From Promethearchaeia archaeon (GTDB lineage Archaea > Asgardarchaeota > Lokiarchaeia > Sigyniarchaeales > SOKP01), in NCBI GenBank assembly GCA_029856105.1, contig JAHQWH010000226.1, positions 1-64,000 of the forward strand: a stretch of 64,000 nt of DNA, given 5' to 3'. A program made the position numbers and the translations under genes. Below the pieces are notes generated by a model, which made no database searches, was not told where the DNA came from, and saw only the letters and a list, made by a program, of their open reading frames with translations. Of this stretch, positions 1 to 8,625 are shown piece by piece. Numbering within the stretch: position 1 is the first letter of the stretch; the number at the start of each line of letters is the position of its first letter.

Positions 1-491
1 TTTTCAACCATCTAAATTTGAGAAACTTGTTAACGAACATCTCCAACAAGGTTGAAAGGTTATTAATTGTGCCTCGCTTTTCATGGGTGGGGTTAGCCCA
101 ACAAATGGGATACATTATTGGGCTTATCTAAGTAAAGATTAGAGTAGTAAATCAATTAAAGAAGGTATCAACTTAAGTTCTATATTTTTTTTTCATTTTC
201 TTTACTTAAAAGAATAAACTCACTTTAGGGCTGGATTTTTAACGCTTCTTCAATACATTTAAGAGTTTCATTATTTTATCAATTTAAATTTGCGGCATTT
301 ATTATTATATTCGTTTCTAATTTTGTAATTTCTCCTTGAGTTAATTTTCATGAATTCTTTATTTTAACTAGGTTTTATTTAGCCTAAAATTGGTTTTACA
401 GAAAAGTATAAATAGTCTGCAATAAGTTTTAAATGTAGGATATTTTTTGCGAAATCCTATCTAACGAAAATTATAATCTAAAGGTAAGATT
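1..491. other. Intergenic region with possible CDS tail and promoter of the beta-propeller gene
   Basis: No complete gene is visible. Two plus-strand frames are open from the window edge: one ends in TGA at 53-55 and another in TAA at 129-131. Either could be the 3' end of a gene starting outside the window, but neither tail is recognisable. The rest is AT-rich non-coding sequence leading into the promoter of the following gene. Confidence 0.4.
401..416 (+). promoter_or_regulatory. Candidate BRE/TATA promoter for the beta-propeller gene
   Basis: A purine-rich stretch followed by AAGTATAAATAG resembles an archaeal BRE plus TATA box. Transcription would start about 25 bases downstream, giving a leader of roughly 55 nt. 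That leader contains a short TAGGAT/ATCCTA inverted repeat and an AAGGT motif just before the ATG at 492. Confidence 0.4.
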
Positions 492-3400
492 ATGAAAAAT
501 TTAAAACAAATTTCAATTTTGGGAATTATTTTAGCTAGCGTAATACTCAGTTTTTCGTTCTTAAACTTCGCAATTTACATTCCGTATAATGAAATTGAAT
601 CTAAGGAATTACTAAATCCTCGTACTTCACAAGTTGATCCTTTTCTTTATGAGAAATATGTGACAATAGGGGGTAGTTATATAGCAAAAGCGCATTACAT
701 TGCACTAGATAGCTCAAATAATATATACATTACAGGTAATATAAGAATTAATGAAACAGAAACAACTGATGCCTTTTTAGCAAAACTTGATAACAACGGT
801 AATGAAATTTGGTATAAGATTTGGGGAGGAATATACGATGACTCTGGAAGTGGAATTGCGTTTGATTCTTCTGGTGATGTTTACATGGGAGGCTCTACAT
901 CAAGTTTTGGTCCATCTGTACCAAATGCAAATTGGTTCTTAGCAAAATTTGATAATGTCGGAAATCAAATATGGAATTACTCCTGGGGTACTGTTCAAGG
1001 AGAATGGGGCGGTCATATTGCCGTAGATTCCTCAGATTACATTTATTATACCGGATCAACATGGGGACATGGGGGGCCTTCTGCGAACGTGGGATTAGTG
1101 AAATTCAACAGTGCAGGTGCGATTCAATGGGCTCGTTATTGGGGTATTGGTGGATATGATTCACCAAGAGATTTAGTGATTGATACTTCGGATAATATTT
1201 ATATTATTGCAGGCTCGGATAATAGAGGTTTTGGTGGTAGAGATGTAGCTCTTATTAAATATGATAGTGCTGGTGCATTACTTTGGGATACAGCGTGGGG
1301 AAGTACTGGTTATGATGATCCAAAAGGAATAGCCCTTGATAATTTAGGTAATGTTTACATTACTGGAATGACAGATAGTTATGGAGCTGGAGATTATGAT
1401 ATCTTTATTGCAAAATATGATGGTGTTCCTACTCTGCTTTGGAATTTTACTTGGGGAGGTGTAGATTCGGATATTTCAGCAGATTTGGTATTAGATTCAT
1501 CTAATAATATATATATTGCTGGTTATACTGAGAGTTTTGGTTCTGGAAGTAGTGATATTGTATCAATTAAATTTAATAGTTTGGGATATCAACAGTGGAA
1601 TAAAACATGGGGAGGTATTGATATTGAAGAATCTTATCGTATCAGCATCGATTCTTCAAACAACACTTATATCGCTGGAAGGATCGATAGTTTTGATGCA
1701 ATCACATCAAATGCCTTAATCCTTAAACGCAACAGTACGGGGGATGCAGAATGGTTTAAGACTTGGGATGGAGAAAGCAGAGATGAATGCTCTAAGATTG
1801 CTTTTGATTCATTGGGTAATTATTACTTAACGGGATTTACTGAGGTTTTTGGTAAAGGAGGAAGAGACGCAATACTTATCAAATATGATGCTTCTGGACT
1901 TCAACAATGGAAAGTAACCTGGGGAGGACATGAAGCAGAAGAAGCCTATTCTATTGCTATAGATTCTTACGATGATATTTATATCACTGGAAAAACTGAA
2001 AGTTTCGGTCCAGGAGATTCATGTGCGTTTCTTTTAAAATATAACGATACTGGAGATTTGCAGTGGAATCATACATGGGGCGGTAATTATGTTGAATATG
2101 GAAGTGGAATTGCGTTCGATTCTTCTGGAGCTGTTTACATGGGTGGCTCTACATCAAGTTTTGGTCCAGCTGTTCCAAATGCAAACTGGTTCTTAGCAAA
2201 ATTTGATAACGCAGGAAATCAAATATGGAATTACTCCTGGGGTACTGTTCAAGGAGAATGGGGCGGTAATATTGCCATAGATTCCTCAGATTACATTTAC
2301 TATATCGGATCAACATGGGGCCACGGAGGGCCTTCTGCTAATGTGGGATTGGTGAAATTTGATACTGCAGGAGTGATTCAATGGGCTCGTTATTGGGGTA
2401 TTGGTGGTTATGATTCGCCTAGAGATATAGTGATTGATTCCTCAGATAATATATATATTATTGCAGGCTCGGATAATAGAGGCTTTGGTGGTAGGGATGT
2501 AGCATTGATAAAGTATAATAGTTCGGGTACTTTATTATGGGATGATGCTTGGGGAGGTACTGGTTATGATGATCCGAAAGGAATAACACTCGATAATTTA
2601 GGTAATATCTACATTACTGGCATAACGAATAGCTTTGGTGGAGGAGATTACGATATTATGACACTAATCTTTGACGAGTTTGGTTCAATTAAGTGGGAAA
2701 AAATATTTGGTTCTGATGAAGATGATGAAAGTCGTGATATTAAATTCGATTCGTCAAATAACCTTTTTATAGGGGGATATACAAAAAGCTTTGGCGTTGG
2801 AAGTGGTGATATACTCTTATTAAATTATGAAATTGATTTAAATCCTCCTGTAATATCTATAACAGATCCCGAATCTAATGAATTTTGTGGCGTAAATGGA
2901 CCAGATTTCGCAGTGTTGATTAACGAGGACAATATTGATGCTTCATGGTATACTTTAGATGACGGTATAATCAATATTTCATTTTCTGGACTCACTGGTA
3001 CAGTAGATCAAACTGAATGGGAAAAAAAAGGTAATGGAACTGTAAATCTAAATTTCTTTATTCGAGATTTTACGGGTTTTGAAGATGATTCCATGGTTAA
3101 ATTCTGGAAAGACATCATATGTCCCGTATCCTCGATTGATTTTATTCCTCACAGCGGAACTACTATTGTAAACAGTTCTACACAATTTACATTAAGTGCA
3201 AGTGATGGTGACGGATGTGGAGTTTCTTCAATAAAATATAGAATAAACTATGGTACTTGGATTGATTATTCTAGTCCTTTCACACTCGCAAGCCTAAGTT
3301 CAGGAAATCATCAAATTGAATTTTATTCAGTCGACGATTTGGACAATACTGAAAATATTCAAAATATCTACATTCAACTTGTAGATTTTGAATCAATTCC

Positions 3401-3494
3401 AGAAATAAGTGGATATAATCTCTTAATTCTAATCAGTTTAGTTGGAGTTATCTCACTATTAATACTGCGTAAAAAAATTAAATCAAAATATTAA
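492..3494 (+). CDS. Secreted SBBP-type beta-propeller surface protein with C-terminal membrane anchor
   Basis: This 1000-residue protein has an N-terminal hydrophobic signal segment (about residues 7-30). About fourteen repeats of roughly 52 residues follow, with D-S-S-x-N-x-Y-I-x-G and W-x-x-x-W-G signatures typical of SBBP beta-propeller repeats. After about residue 785 come two Ig-like segments. The C-terminus is I-S-G-Y, a hydrophobic helix and a Lys/Arg-rich tail, as in two other secreted proteins of this window. It is therefore probably exported and anchored by its C-terminus, with the propeller outside the cell for binding or adhesion. Repeats around residues 119-305 and 537-723 are nearly identical and reflect an internal duplication. 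The binding target cannot be read from the sequence. Confidence 0.85.
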   Translation: MKNLKQISILGIILASVILSFSFLNFAIYIPYNEIESKELLNPRTSQVDPFLYEKYVTIGGSYIAKAHYIALDSSNNIYITGNIRINETETTDAFLAKLDNNGNEIWYKIWGGIYDDSGSGIAFDSSGDVYMGGSTSSFGPSVPNANWFLAKFDNVGNQIWNYSWGTVQGEWGGHIAVDSSDYIYYTGSTWGHGGPSANVGLVKFNSAGAIQWARYWGIGGYDSPRDLVIDTSDNIYIIAGSDNRGFGGRDVALIKYDSAGALLWDTAWGSTGYDDPKGIALDNLGNVYITGMTDSYGAGDYDIFIAKYDGVPTLLWNFTWGGVDSDISADLVLDSSNNIYIAGYTESFGSGSSDIVSIKFNSLGYQQWNKTWGGIDIEESYRISIDSSNNTYIAGRIDSFDAITSNALILKRNSTGDAEWFKTWDGESRDECSKIAFDSLGNYYLTGFTEVFGKGGRDAILIKYDASGLQQWKVTWGGHEAEEAYSIAIDSYDDIYITGKTESFGPGDSCAFLLKYNDTGDLQWNHTWGGNYVEYGSGIAFDSSGAVYMGGSTSSFGPAVPNANWFLAKFDNAGNQIWNYSWGTVQGEWGGNIAIDSSDYIYYIGSTWGHGGPSANVGLVKFDTAGVIQWARYWGIGGYDSPRDIVIDSSDNIYIIAGSDNRGFGGRDVALIKYNSSGTLLWDDAWGGTGYDDPKGITLDNLGNIYITGITNSFGGGDYDIMTLIFDEFGSIKWEKIFGSDEDDESRDIKFDSSNNLFIGGYTKSFGVGSGDILLLNYEIDLNPPVISITDPESNEFCGVNGPDFAVLINEDNIDASWYTLDDGIINISFSGLTGTVDQTEWEKKGNGTVNLNFFIRDFTGFEDDSMVKFWKDIICPVSSIDFIPHSGTTIVNSSTQFTLSASDGDGCGVSSIKYRINYGTWIDYSSPFTLASLSSGNHQIEFYSVDDLDNTENIQNIYIQLVDFESIPEISGYNLLILISLVGVISLLILRKKIKSKY

Positions 3495-3495
3495 A

Positions 3496-3511
3496 TCTTT
3501 TTTTCTTTTTT
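3496..3511 (+). terminator. Poly-T terminator
   Basis: A C-interrupted run of T starts two bases after the TAA stop of the beta-propeller gene, the usual form of an intrinsic archaeal terminator. Confidence 0.5.
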
Positions 3512-3566
3512 GTAATTCGTTTTTCAATTAAGAACGAATTAGATAGAAACTTGTATATAAAAAATT

Positions 3567-4889
3567 TTAATTTATTTGATAAAAATGTTCTTCAAATTCA
3601 GGCTTTCCCTTATATTTTCCTAAGAATAGCAGTGGAGCCATTTTTATGTTTTTAAAGATATAAGATGGAGCTCGAATCCCTGCTTGTCTCAGCGCTTCTT
3701 GTATGCCGTCAACTTCAGGAGGGCATCCTTTAATCGCGATAAGTTCGTTGATATCTGGATGGTCCTTATTTTTATTATATTGGCATTGTCCAAGAAGTAT
3801 GGTCTTATTCATTCCAGGAGATGGTTCCATGATTTTCCCCGTTAAAATTTCTATATTATCAAAATCCTTACCTTTCCACGCTTCTTTAATTGCCATTAAA
3901 ATAACGCCATTAAAAAAGCTACAATAAGTACACATTGTTTCGTCGTATTTGCGATAACTTATTCCGCCGATACCCGCTTTAGCATAAGAGAGAGGTAATG
4001 TATTGTTATTTTTGTATATGAATTCCCATCCATGAGGAACGGCAAGGTCTTCTATGGTCTCTCCTTTTACTTCAATGTCGGATAAATCTATTGGGCAATT
4101 TCTATCTTTAGCCGCTTGAACCAAATGAGGGACGGCTATAGGGTCAATGCCTAATAAACTCGAACCAACTAAATCTGCTGAAAGAATGTTAGTTGATGCA
4201 ACTATTATGTCACTTCTGCGGGCTTTACCGTCAAAAGTTGGGCCCCTCTCAAGCGTGTAAACCCCATCAATGATTGTAAGACTAGGTGGTGCTTTGTTCG
4301 CTAGTTTAGACACATTATAATGAAGAGTATATTTGGGATCGTCACCATGGAACTTTTTACGCGACGGAATGTTAATCAAACCTTTTAAATTTTTTAACCC
4401 TAAACTGACAACACATTGAGCGTGTGTTTTGAGAACTGGGACATCTATTAAAAAGTCAGATTGAAGCATATCTGAGTTCATTTTTGCGGTTACACCTTCT
4501 GCGAGCTCTACTTTTTCAAATGGGCGCTCAAAAATATCGTATACTTTAATGTCATACCGTTTCTTGAATATATTATATCCAAGCTTTTCGAAGGCATCTT
4601 TAGATGTTTCCCTATCTTTTGGATCTTCTGTAATTATTCCTTCTCCAATGGTGATATCAGTAACACCATGTTCTTTCAGCAATATTAAAATCTCTTCCAT
4701 TACGCTCGAAGTTGTTAGCATACCCCACTTCGGAAAATCACAGTGCCTATTCCAATAGACTAAATTAGGCTTTATGAAAACTTTCGCGCTAGGGTCAAGA
4801 TTTTCGAACCCATTAGCAAGATCAACGGCTTTTCGAACGGATTCCGATCCCTTTTCGTATTTAACAATAGAAACTATCGATTTATTCAT
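3567..4889 (-). CDS. DUF362 domain-containing protein
   Basis: The 440-residue protein matches the DUF362 (COG2006) family. It has K-P-N-L near residue 42, a V-P-V-L-K-T-H segment with the following L-K-N-L-K-G around residues 150-170, and a K-G-C-P-P motif near residue 390. Cysteines are scattered (C-T-Y-C-S near residue 325), but no classical ferredoxin motif is present, unlike DUF362 proteins fused to 4Fe-4S domains. No membrane segment or signal peptide is seen, so it is probably cytosolic. The family often accompanies redox enzymes, but its reaction is not established. It is flanked by the convergent beta-propeller gene and an acetyltransferase gene on the same strand. Confidence 0.8.
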   Translation of the reverse strand: MNKSIVSIVKYEKGSESVRKAVDLANGFENLDPSAKVFIKPNLVYWNRHCDFPKWGMLTTSSVMEEILILLKEHGVTDITIGEGIITEDPKDRETSKDAFEKLGYNIFKKRYDIKVYDIFERPFEKVELAEGVTAKMNSDMLQSDFLIDVPVLKTHAQCVVSLGLKNLKGLINIPSRKKFHGDDPKYTLHYNVSKLANKAPPSLTIIDGVYTLERGPTFDGKARRSDIIVASTNILSADLVGSSLLGIDPIAVPHLVQAAKDRNCPIDLSDIEVKGETIEDLAVPHGWEFIYKNNNTLPLSYAKAGIGGISYRKYDETMCTYCSFFNGVILMAIKEAWKGKDFDNIEILTGKIMEPSPGMNKTILLGQCQYNKNKDHPDINELIAIKGCPPEVDGIQEALRQAGIRAPSYIFKNIKMAPLLFLGKYKGKPEFEEHFYQIN

Positions 4890-5002
4890 ATAATTATACC
4901 ATTTCTTTTATTAAAATTATTAGCGATTAGTTATTAGTGACTTGAATATTGATTATTTTAAAAATTAATTTATTTTAGAAATAAGTCTAAAAATTATTTG
5001 GT

Positions 5003-5548
5003 TTATTCCCTCACTTTCTTTTCCCAGTCTTCTCTTAGGATAGCCATTATTATTTCGTCGTAATACTTGCCATTATGATATCTTGCTTGTCGTTTTCTTC
5101 CCTCTTCGACAAATCCAACATTTTGATAAGATTTGTAAGCACGAGTATTAAATTCGTAAACAGTTAATTCGATCCTATTCATATTTAATGTGTTGAAACT
5201 ATACTCTACGAGCATTTCCATCGCTTCTGTTCCCAAACCTTTGTTTTGGTATTCTTTTTCTCCAATAGTAATACCACACGAACATGCTCGATTTTTGGCT
5301 TCTATATTTTGAATTGCGCAATTTCCAATGATTTTTTGAGGATCCTCCTGTTCTAATAAAAGAATTGAAAAATAAACCTCATTTTCTTTGTGTTTAAGCG
5401 CGTCGAACCATTCTTCTTCCCAATCTCGAGTCAATGGTTTATACATCAATAAGTATTGCGTAATCTCGGGATCGTTAAACCACTTTAGAAAAATATCGAT
5501 GTGTTTTTTATCAAGAGGAGCAAATTTAATTCGCTTTCCTTTTATCAT
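5003..5548 (-). CDS. GNAT family N-acetyltransferase (RimJ/RimL-like)
   Basis: This 181-residue protein has the layout of RimJ/RimL-type acetyltransferases. An N-terminal L-x-x-x-H-I-D-I-F-L-K-W segment is followed by I-G-N-C-A-I-Q-N, then G-I-T-I-G-E-K-E-Y-Q-N-K-G-L-G-T-E-A, which is motif A for acetyl-CoA binding. The C-terminal N-x-R-A-Y-K-S-Y-Q-N-V-G-F-x-E-E-G motif is typical of the family. It should transfer an acetyl group from acetyl-CoA to an amine such as a protein N-terminus or a small molecule. The substrate is not predictable. Confidence 0.85.
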   Translation of the reverse strand: MIKGKRIKFAPLDKKHIDIFLKWFNDPEITQYLLMYKPLTRDWEEEWFDALKHKENEVYFSILLLEQEDPQKIIGNCAIQNIEAKNRACSCGITIGEKEYQNKGLGTEAMEMLVEYSFNTLNMNRIELTVYEFNTRAYKSYQNVGFVEEGRKRQARYHNGKYYDEIIMAILREDWEKKVRE

Positions 5549-5626
5549 AAATACTAAGATTTCTACAAATTTTAAAAAATTAACGGAAAACGGATAAAAA
5601 CAGTAAGTTATATAATAAAAAGTAAA

Positions 5627-8500
5627 TTAGAAATAGATGCCCTTCTTTCGAGCGAAATATTTAACTAATTCAAAAGATATTATGCATATTAGCGAGATTA
5701 AAAAGCATACAAGCCAATCCAACCCAGTAAGATACATAAACATGAAATTTAAATTCACCGAAGCAAGGGTAACTTGAACCCCCGGAATGTACATGAGTGC
5801 AAGGAATAAACCGAATAACAATCCAATTAATAAGTACATGAATTTAGTACTATCTTCTTTTATGCTCTTTATCAAAGATTTATTCGGTCTTCTTATTTGA
5901 AACACCAAGAACGACTCGCAGAAGAAAATCGTTACCATTAGCATCGTTAGGGTTTTTATTTCGTTCAACGAAGCACCAGTGTCGTATAAAGGCAGAGTTT
6001 CAGGTGAAAAAAGGTAAGCTCCGTTCCAATCGCCAAAATTTATATTCTCTGGAAAAATTGGATAAATTCCAGTAATTGTTGTAAAGTAAACCACTATCAT
6101 GCTGAGTGCCAAAAAAGCCCCGAAAGCAAACAATAAAATAATCGTGTTTTTAGAAAGAATTTCTTCTTCGTTATGAGGTTTTTGCTTCATTACATCTTTA
6201 GATGTCGTATCGAAAGTTAGTATAAGACTTGGAAATAGGTGAACTGTAATGGCAAGAAAAATCCATTGATAGTAGAAAACTTCGTCTAAAAAATAGGGGA
6301 AGTTTAATATTACGGATAATATAAATTGGACGATGCCCTCGAATACGTTAATTGCTATGAAAAAGAATACAACTGCCCTAATACGAGCAAAAATTCCCCG
6401 CCCTTCTTCTATTCCTGTTACAATTGAGGTAAAAGAATCGTCGCTTATTACCATGTCGCTCGCTTCTTTGGCAACATCAGTTCCTTGTATGCCCATAGCT
6501 ATACCTGCATCTGCCATATTTAGAGCTAGTGCATCATTTACACCATCTCCCGTCATAGCGACAACTTGATTAGCATTTTGATATCTTTCTATAATCTCTT
6601 GTTTGTGTTTAGGGGATACCCTAGCAAATACTTTAATTCTACTAAAATCGAAAAATGAACGATTCTTTTTTATATCTTTACCCTCTACTACAATATCGTC
6701 ATCATTTTGAACTATAGATATTTGCTTAGCAATTGCCCTTGCAGTAGCAGGTGAGTCTCCAGTGATCATTACCACATCGACTCCAGCAGCATGGCATTCT
6801 TCTACGCTCTCATTTACACCGTCTCTAGGGGGATCCAAAATCGTTACAAAACCAATATAGATCATGTCTGATTCACACAATTCCCTACTTCTATCGTCTT
6901 CGGTGGGAATTATATCTAATTTTTTATAACATAAACTTAAAATTCTAAATCCTCTTTCAGCATAGTTGTTTGCTATTTTCATCACTTTATCTTTAGTTTC
7001 ACCTAGAAAATCCAATTCTTGGTTATTATACAAGACTTTATTGCATAAAGGAATTAAGATTTCGCTTGCACCTTTAGTGAAGGAATAAAATTTATCTTCT
7101 TTCTTGTAAACTTTAGTCATCCGTTTTACTTTCGAATCAAAGGGATATTCTTTAAAATATTCAAATTCTTCGAGGATATAATCGCCCATGCCTTTTTGGA
7201 ATATAACCATTAAAGCACCTTCCGTTGGAGAGCCAATGACGGTCCAGTTTGGAATGATTCTGCCTGAAATCTCAATCTCATTCTTTACTAAAGCAGAATT
7301 GTTGTTTAAGAATCCAGAAATTAATAGTAATTTAAGCTGTGGAAAATCATCAATGTGTTTCACATAAACCGGATTTTTTGGATCGTCAATTAATATTATT
7401 TCGCCTTCAGGGGTATACCCACTTCCTGTAACCTTATAGGTTGACCCGTTTGTCCAAATGATCGGAATGCTCATTTGATTCTTCGTTAGCGTGCCAGTTT
7501 TATCGCTGCAAACTACACTAACTCGGCCCAAACTATCTACTGAGGCTAAATTTCTAACAATAACGCCATGATGAGCCATTGTTAAAACTCCCGTAAGTAA
7601 AATAATTGTTACTAAAAGAGGGATGTTAATTGGAAGTAGATCCATAGCAGAATTCAAGCTTTTTACGAATTCTAATTCACCAGTAGCCCCCCATACAATC
7701 AATATTATAAGAAGCCAAAATCCTATTACAATTATACCCAACCATTTACCGAAGTTGTTCATTTTCTCTCGGATAGGGATTTCGCTTGTTCCAGCCTCTT
7801 CTAACCCTTGCGATATTTTTCCGATTTCAGTGTCCTTACCTGTCTTTACTGAGATTGCTGTAGCATTGCCTGTCGCGATAAAAGTTCCGTAAAATGTCAT
7901 ATTTTTACGATCACCAATTGAAATATCTTCTTTTTCTAAAGCTATACCTTCTTGAAGCTTTCTTACAAGTTCGGATTCGCCAGTAAGACTCGATTCATTA
8001 ACCTCTAAATTGGAAGATTGAATTAATCTTCCGTCTGCCGGAATCCTATCGCCTTGTTTTAATACTAATAAATCGCCAACTACTACCTCTTTTGTTGGTA
8101 TATCTATTTTTTGGCTATCTCTAATAACTGTGGATGTTGGTGCGGTCATTTCTCTTAAAGCTTTCAATTTTTTCGTAGCTCTATACTGCTGAATAATCGC
8201 AACAATACAGTTAAGACCAACAATCCCAAGAGTTAATAAAATAAAGGACATATTACCTTTGCCACCAAAGAAAGAGGACAAAAATAAGAATAGAGCTCCT
8301 ATTAAGTAAATTACAATTAACCAATTAAACAACGGAGCAAGGTAAATTTTGATGAACCCTTTAGACGCTTTTGGTATTTCGTTTAAGCCATAAAGCTCTA
8401 ACCTTTTTTGCGCTTCGTCTTTCGTCAATCCATTATTCGGATTTGTCTGAAACTTTTTGTAAATTTGCTCTAATTCCATATTATAATAAATTTCTTCCAT
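5627..8500 (-). CDS. P-type cation-transporting ATPase (paralogue 1)
   Basis: The 957-residue protein has the full P-type ATPase plan: N-terminal cation-ATPase domain, actuator domain with T-G-E-S, phosphorylation motif D-K-T-G-T-L-T (Asp333), nucleotide domain with P-T-E-G-A, hinge T-G-D-G-V-N-D, and about ten membrane helices. It resembles P2-type Ca2+/Na+ pumps. However, TM4 reads P-I-N-I-P instead of P-E-G-L-P, and TM6 has His where SERCA has Asp800, while TM5 keeps N-V-F-E. The transported ion is therefore uncertain. The start is supported by GGGAG upstream. A paralogue with the same features lies directly upstream on the same strand, so the two may be co-transcribed and may act on related ions. 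Confidence 0.9.
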   Translation of the reverse strand: MEEIYYNMELEQIYKKFQTNPNNGLTKDEAQKRLELYGLNEIPKASKGFIKIYLAPLFNWLIVIYLIGALFLFLSSFFGGKGNMSFILLTLGIVGLNCIVAIIQQYRATKKLKALREMTAPTSTVIRDSQKIDIPTKEVVVGDLLVLKQGDRIPADGRLIQSSNLEVNESSLTGESELVRKLQEGIALEKEDISIGDRKNMTFYGTFIATGNATAISVKTGKDTEIGKISQGLEEAGTSEIPIREKMNNFGKWLGIIVIGFWLLIILIVWGATGELEFVKSLNSAMDLLPINIPLLVTIILLTGVLTMAHHGVIVRNLASVDSLGRVSVVCSDKTGTLTKNQMSIPIIWTNGSTYKVTGSGYTPEGEIILIDDPKNPVYVKHIDDFPQLKLLLISGFLNNNSALVKNEIEISGRIIPNWTVIGSPTEGALMVIFQKGMGDYILEEFEYFKEYPFDSKVKRMTKVYKKEDKFYSFTKGASEILIPLCNKVLYNNQELDFLGETKDKVMKIANNYAERGFRILSLCYKKLDIIPTEDDRSRELCESDMIYIGFVTILDPPRDGVNESVEECHAAGVDVVMITGDSPATARAIAKQISIVQNDDDIVVEGKDIKKNRSFFDFSRIKVFARVSPKHKQEIIERYQNANQVVAMTGDGVNDALALNMADAGIAMGIQGTDVAKEASDMVISDDSFTSIVTGIEEGRGIFARIRAVVFFFIAINVFEGIVQFILSVILNFPYFLDEVFYYQWIFLAITVHLFPSLILTFDTTSKDVMKQKPHNEEEILSKNTIILLFAFGAFLALSMIVVYFTTITGIYPIFPENINFGDWNGAYLFSPETLPLYDTGASLNEIKTLTMLMVTIFFCESFLVFQIRRPNKSLIKSIKEDSTKFMYLLIGLLFGLFLALMYIPGVQVTLASVNLNFMFMYLTGLDWLVCFLISLICIISFELVKYFARKKGIYF

Positions 8501-8625
8501 TAAGATTTCTCCCGCGACTTTTTATGAAATTTTATTATTAAATTAAAAAATGAAATAGTTATAATAAATAGACTATAGAAGTAATTGTTTTTATTTTATG
8601 TGTTTTTTGGTTAAATGAAAAAATA

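Noticed and set aside
1-131. A tRNA or other structured RNA near the left edge because of the GGGTGGGG and GGGCTTA strings
   Set aside because: No cloverleaf could be formed by eye, and two open frames cover the segment.
971-1719. Small plus-strand frames inside the beta-propeller gene
   Set aside because: They are shifted readings of the repeated coding sequence with biased composition and overlap the real frame completely.
6333-7892. Plus-strand open frames inside the P-type ATPase gene as separate genes
   Set aside because: They mirror the conserved ATPase coding frame on the other strand, lack ribosome binding sites and show no independent protein character.
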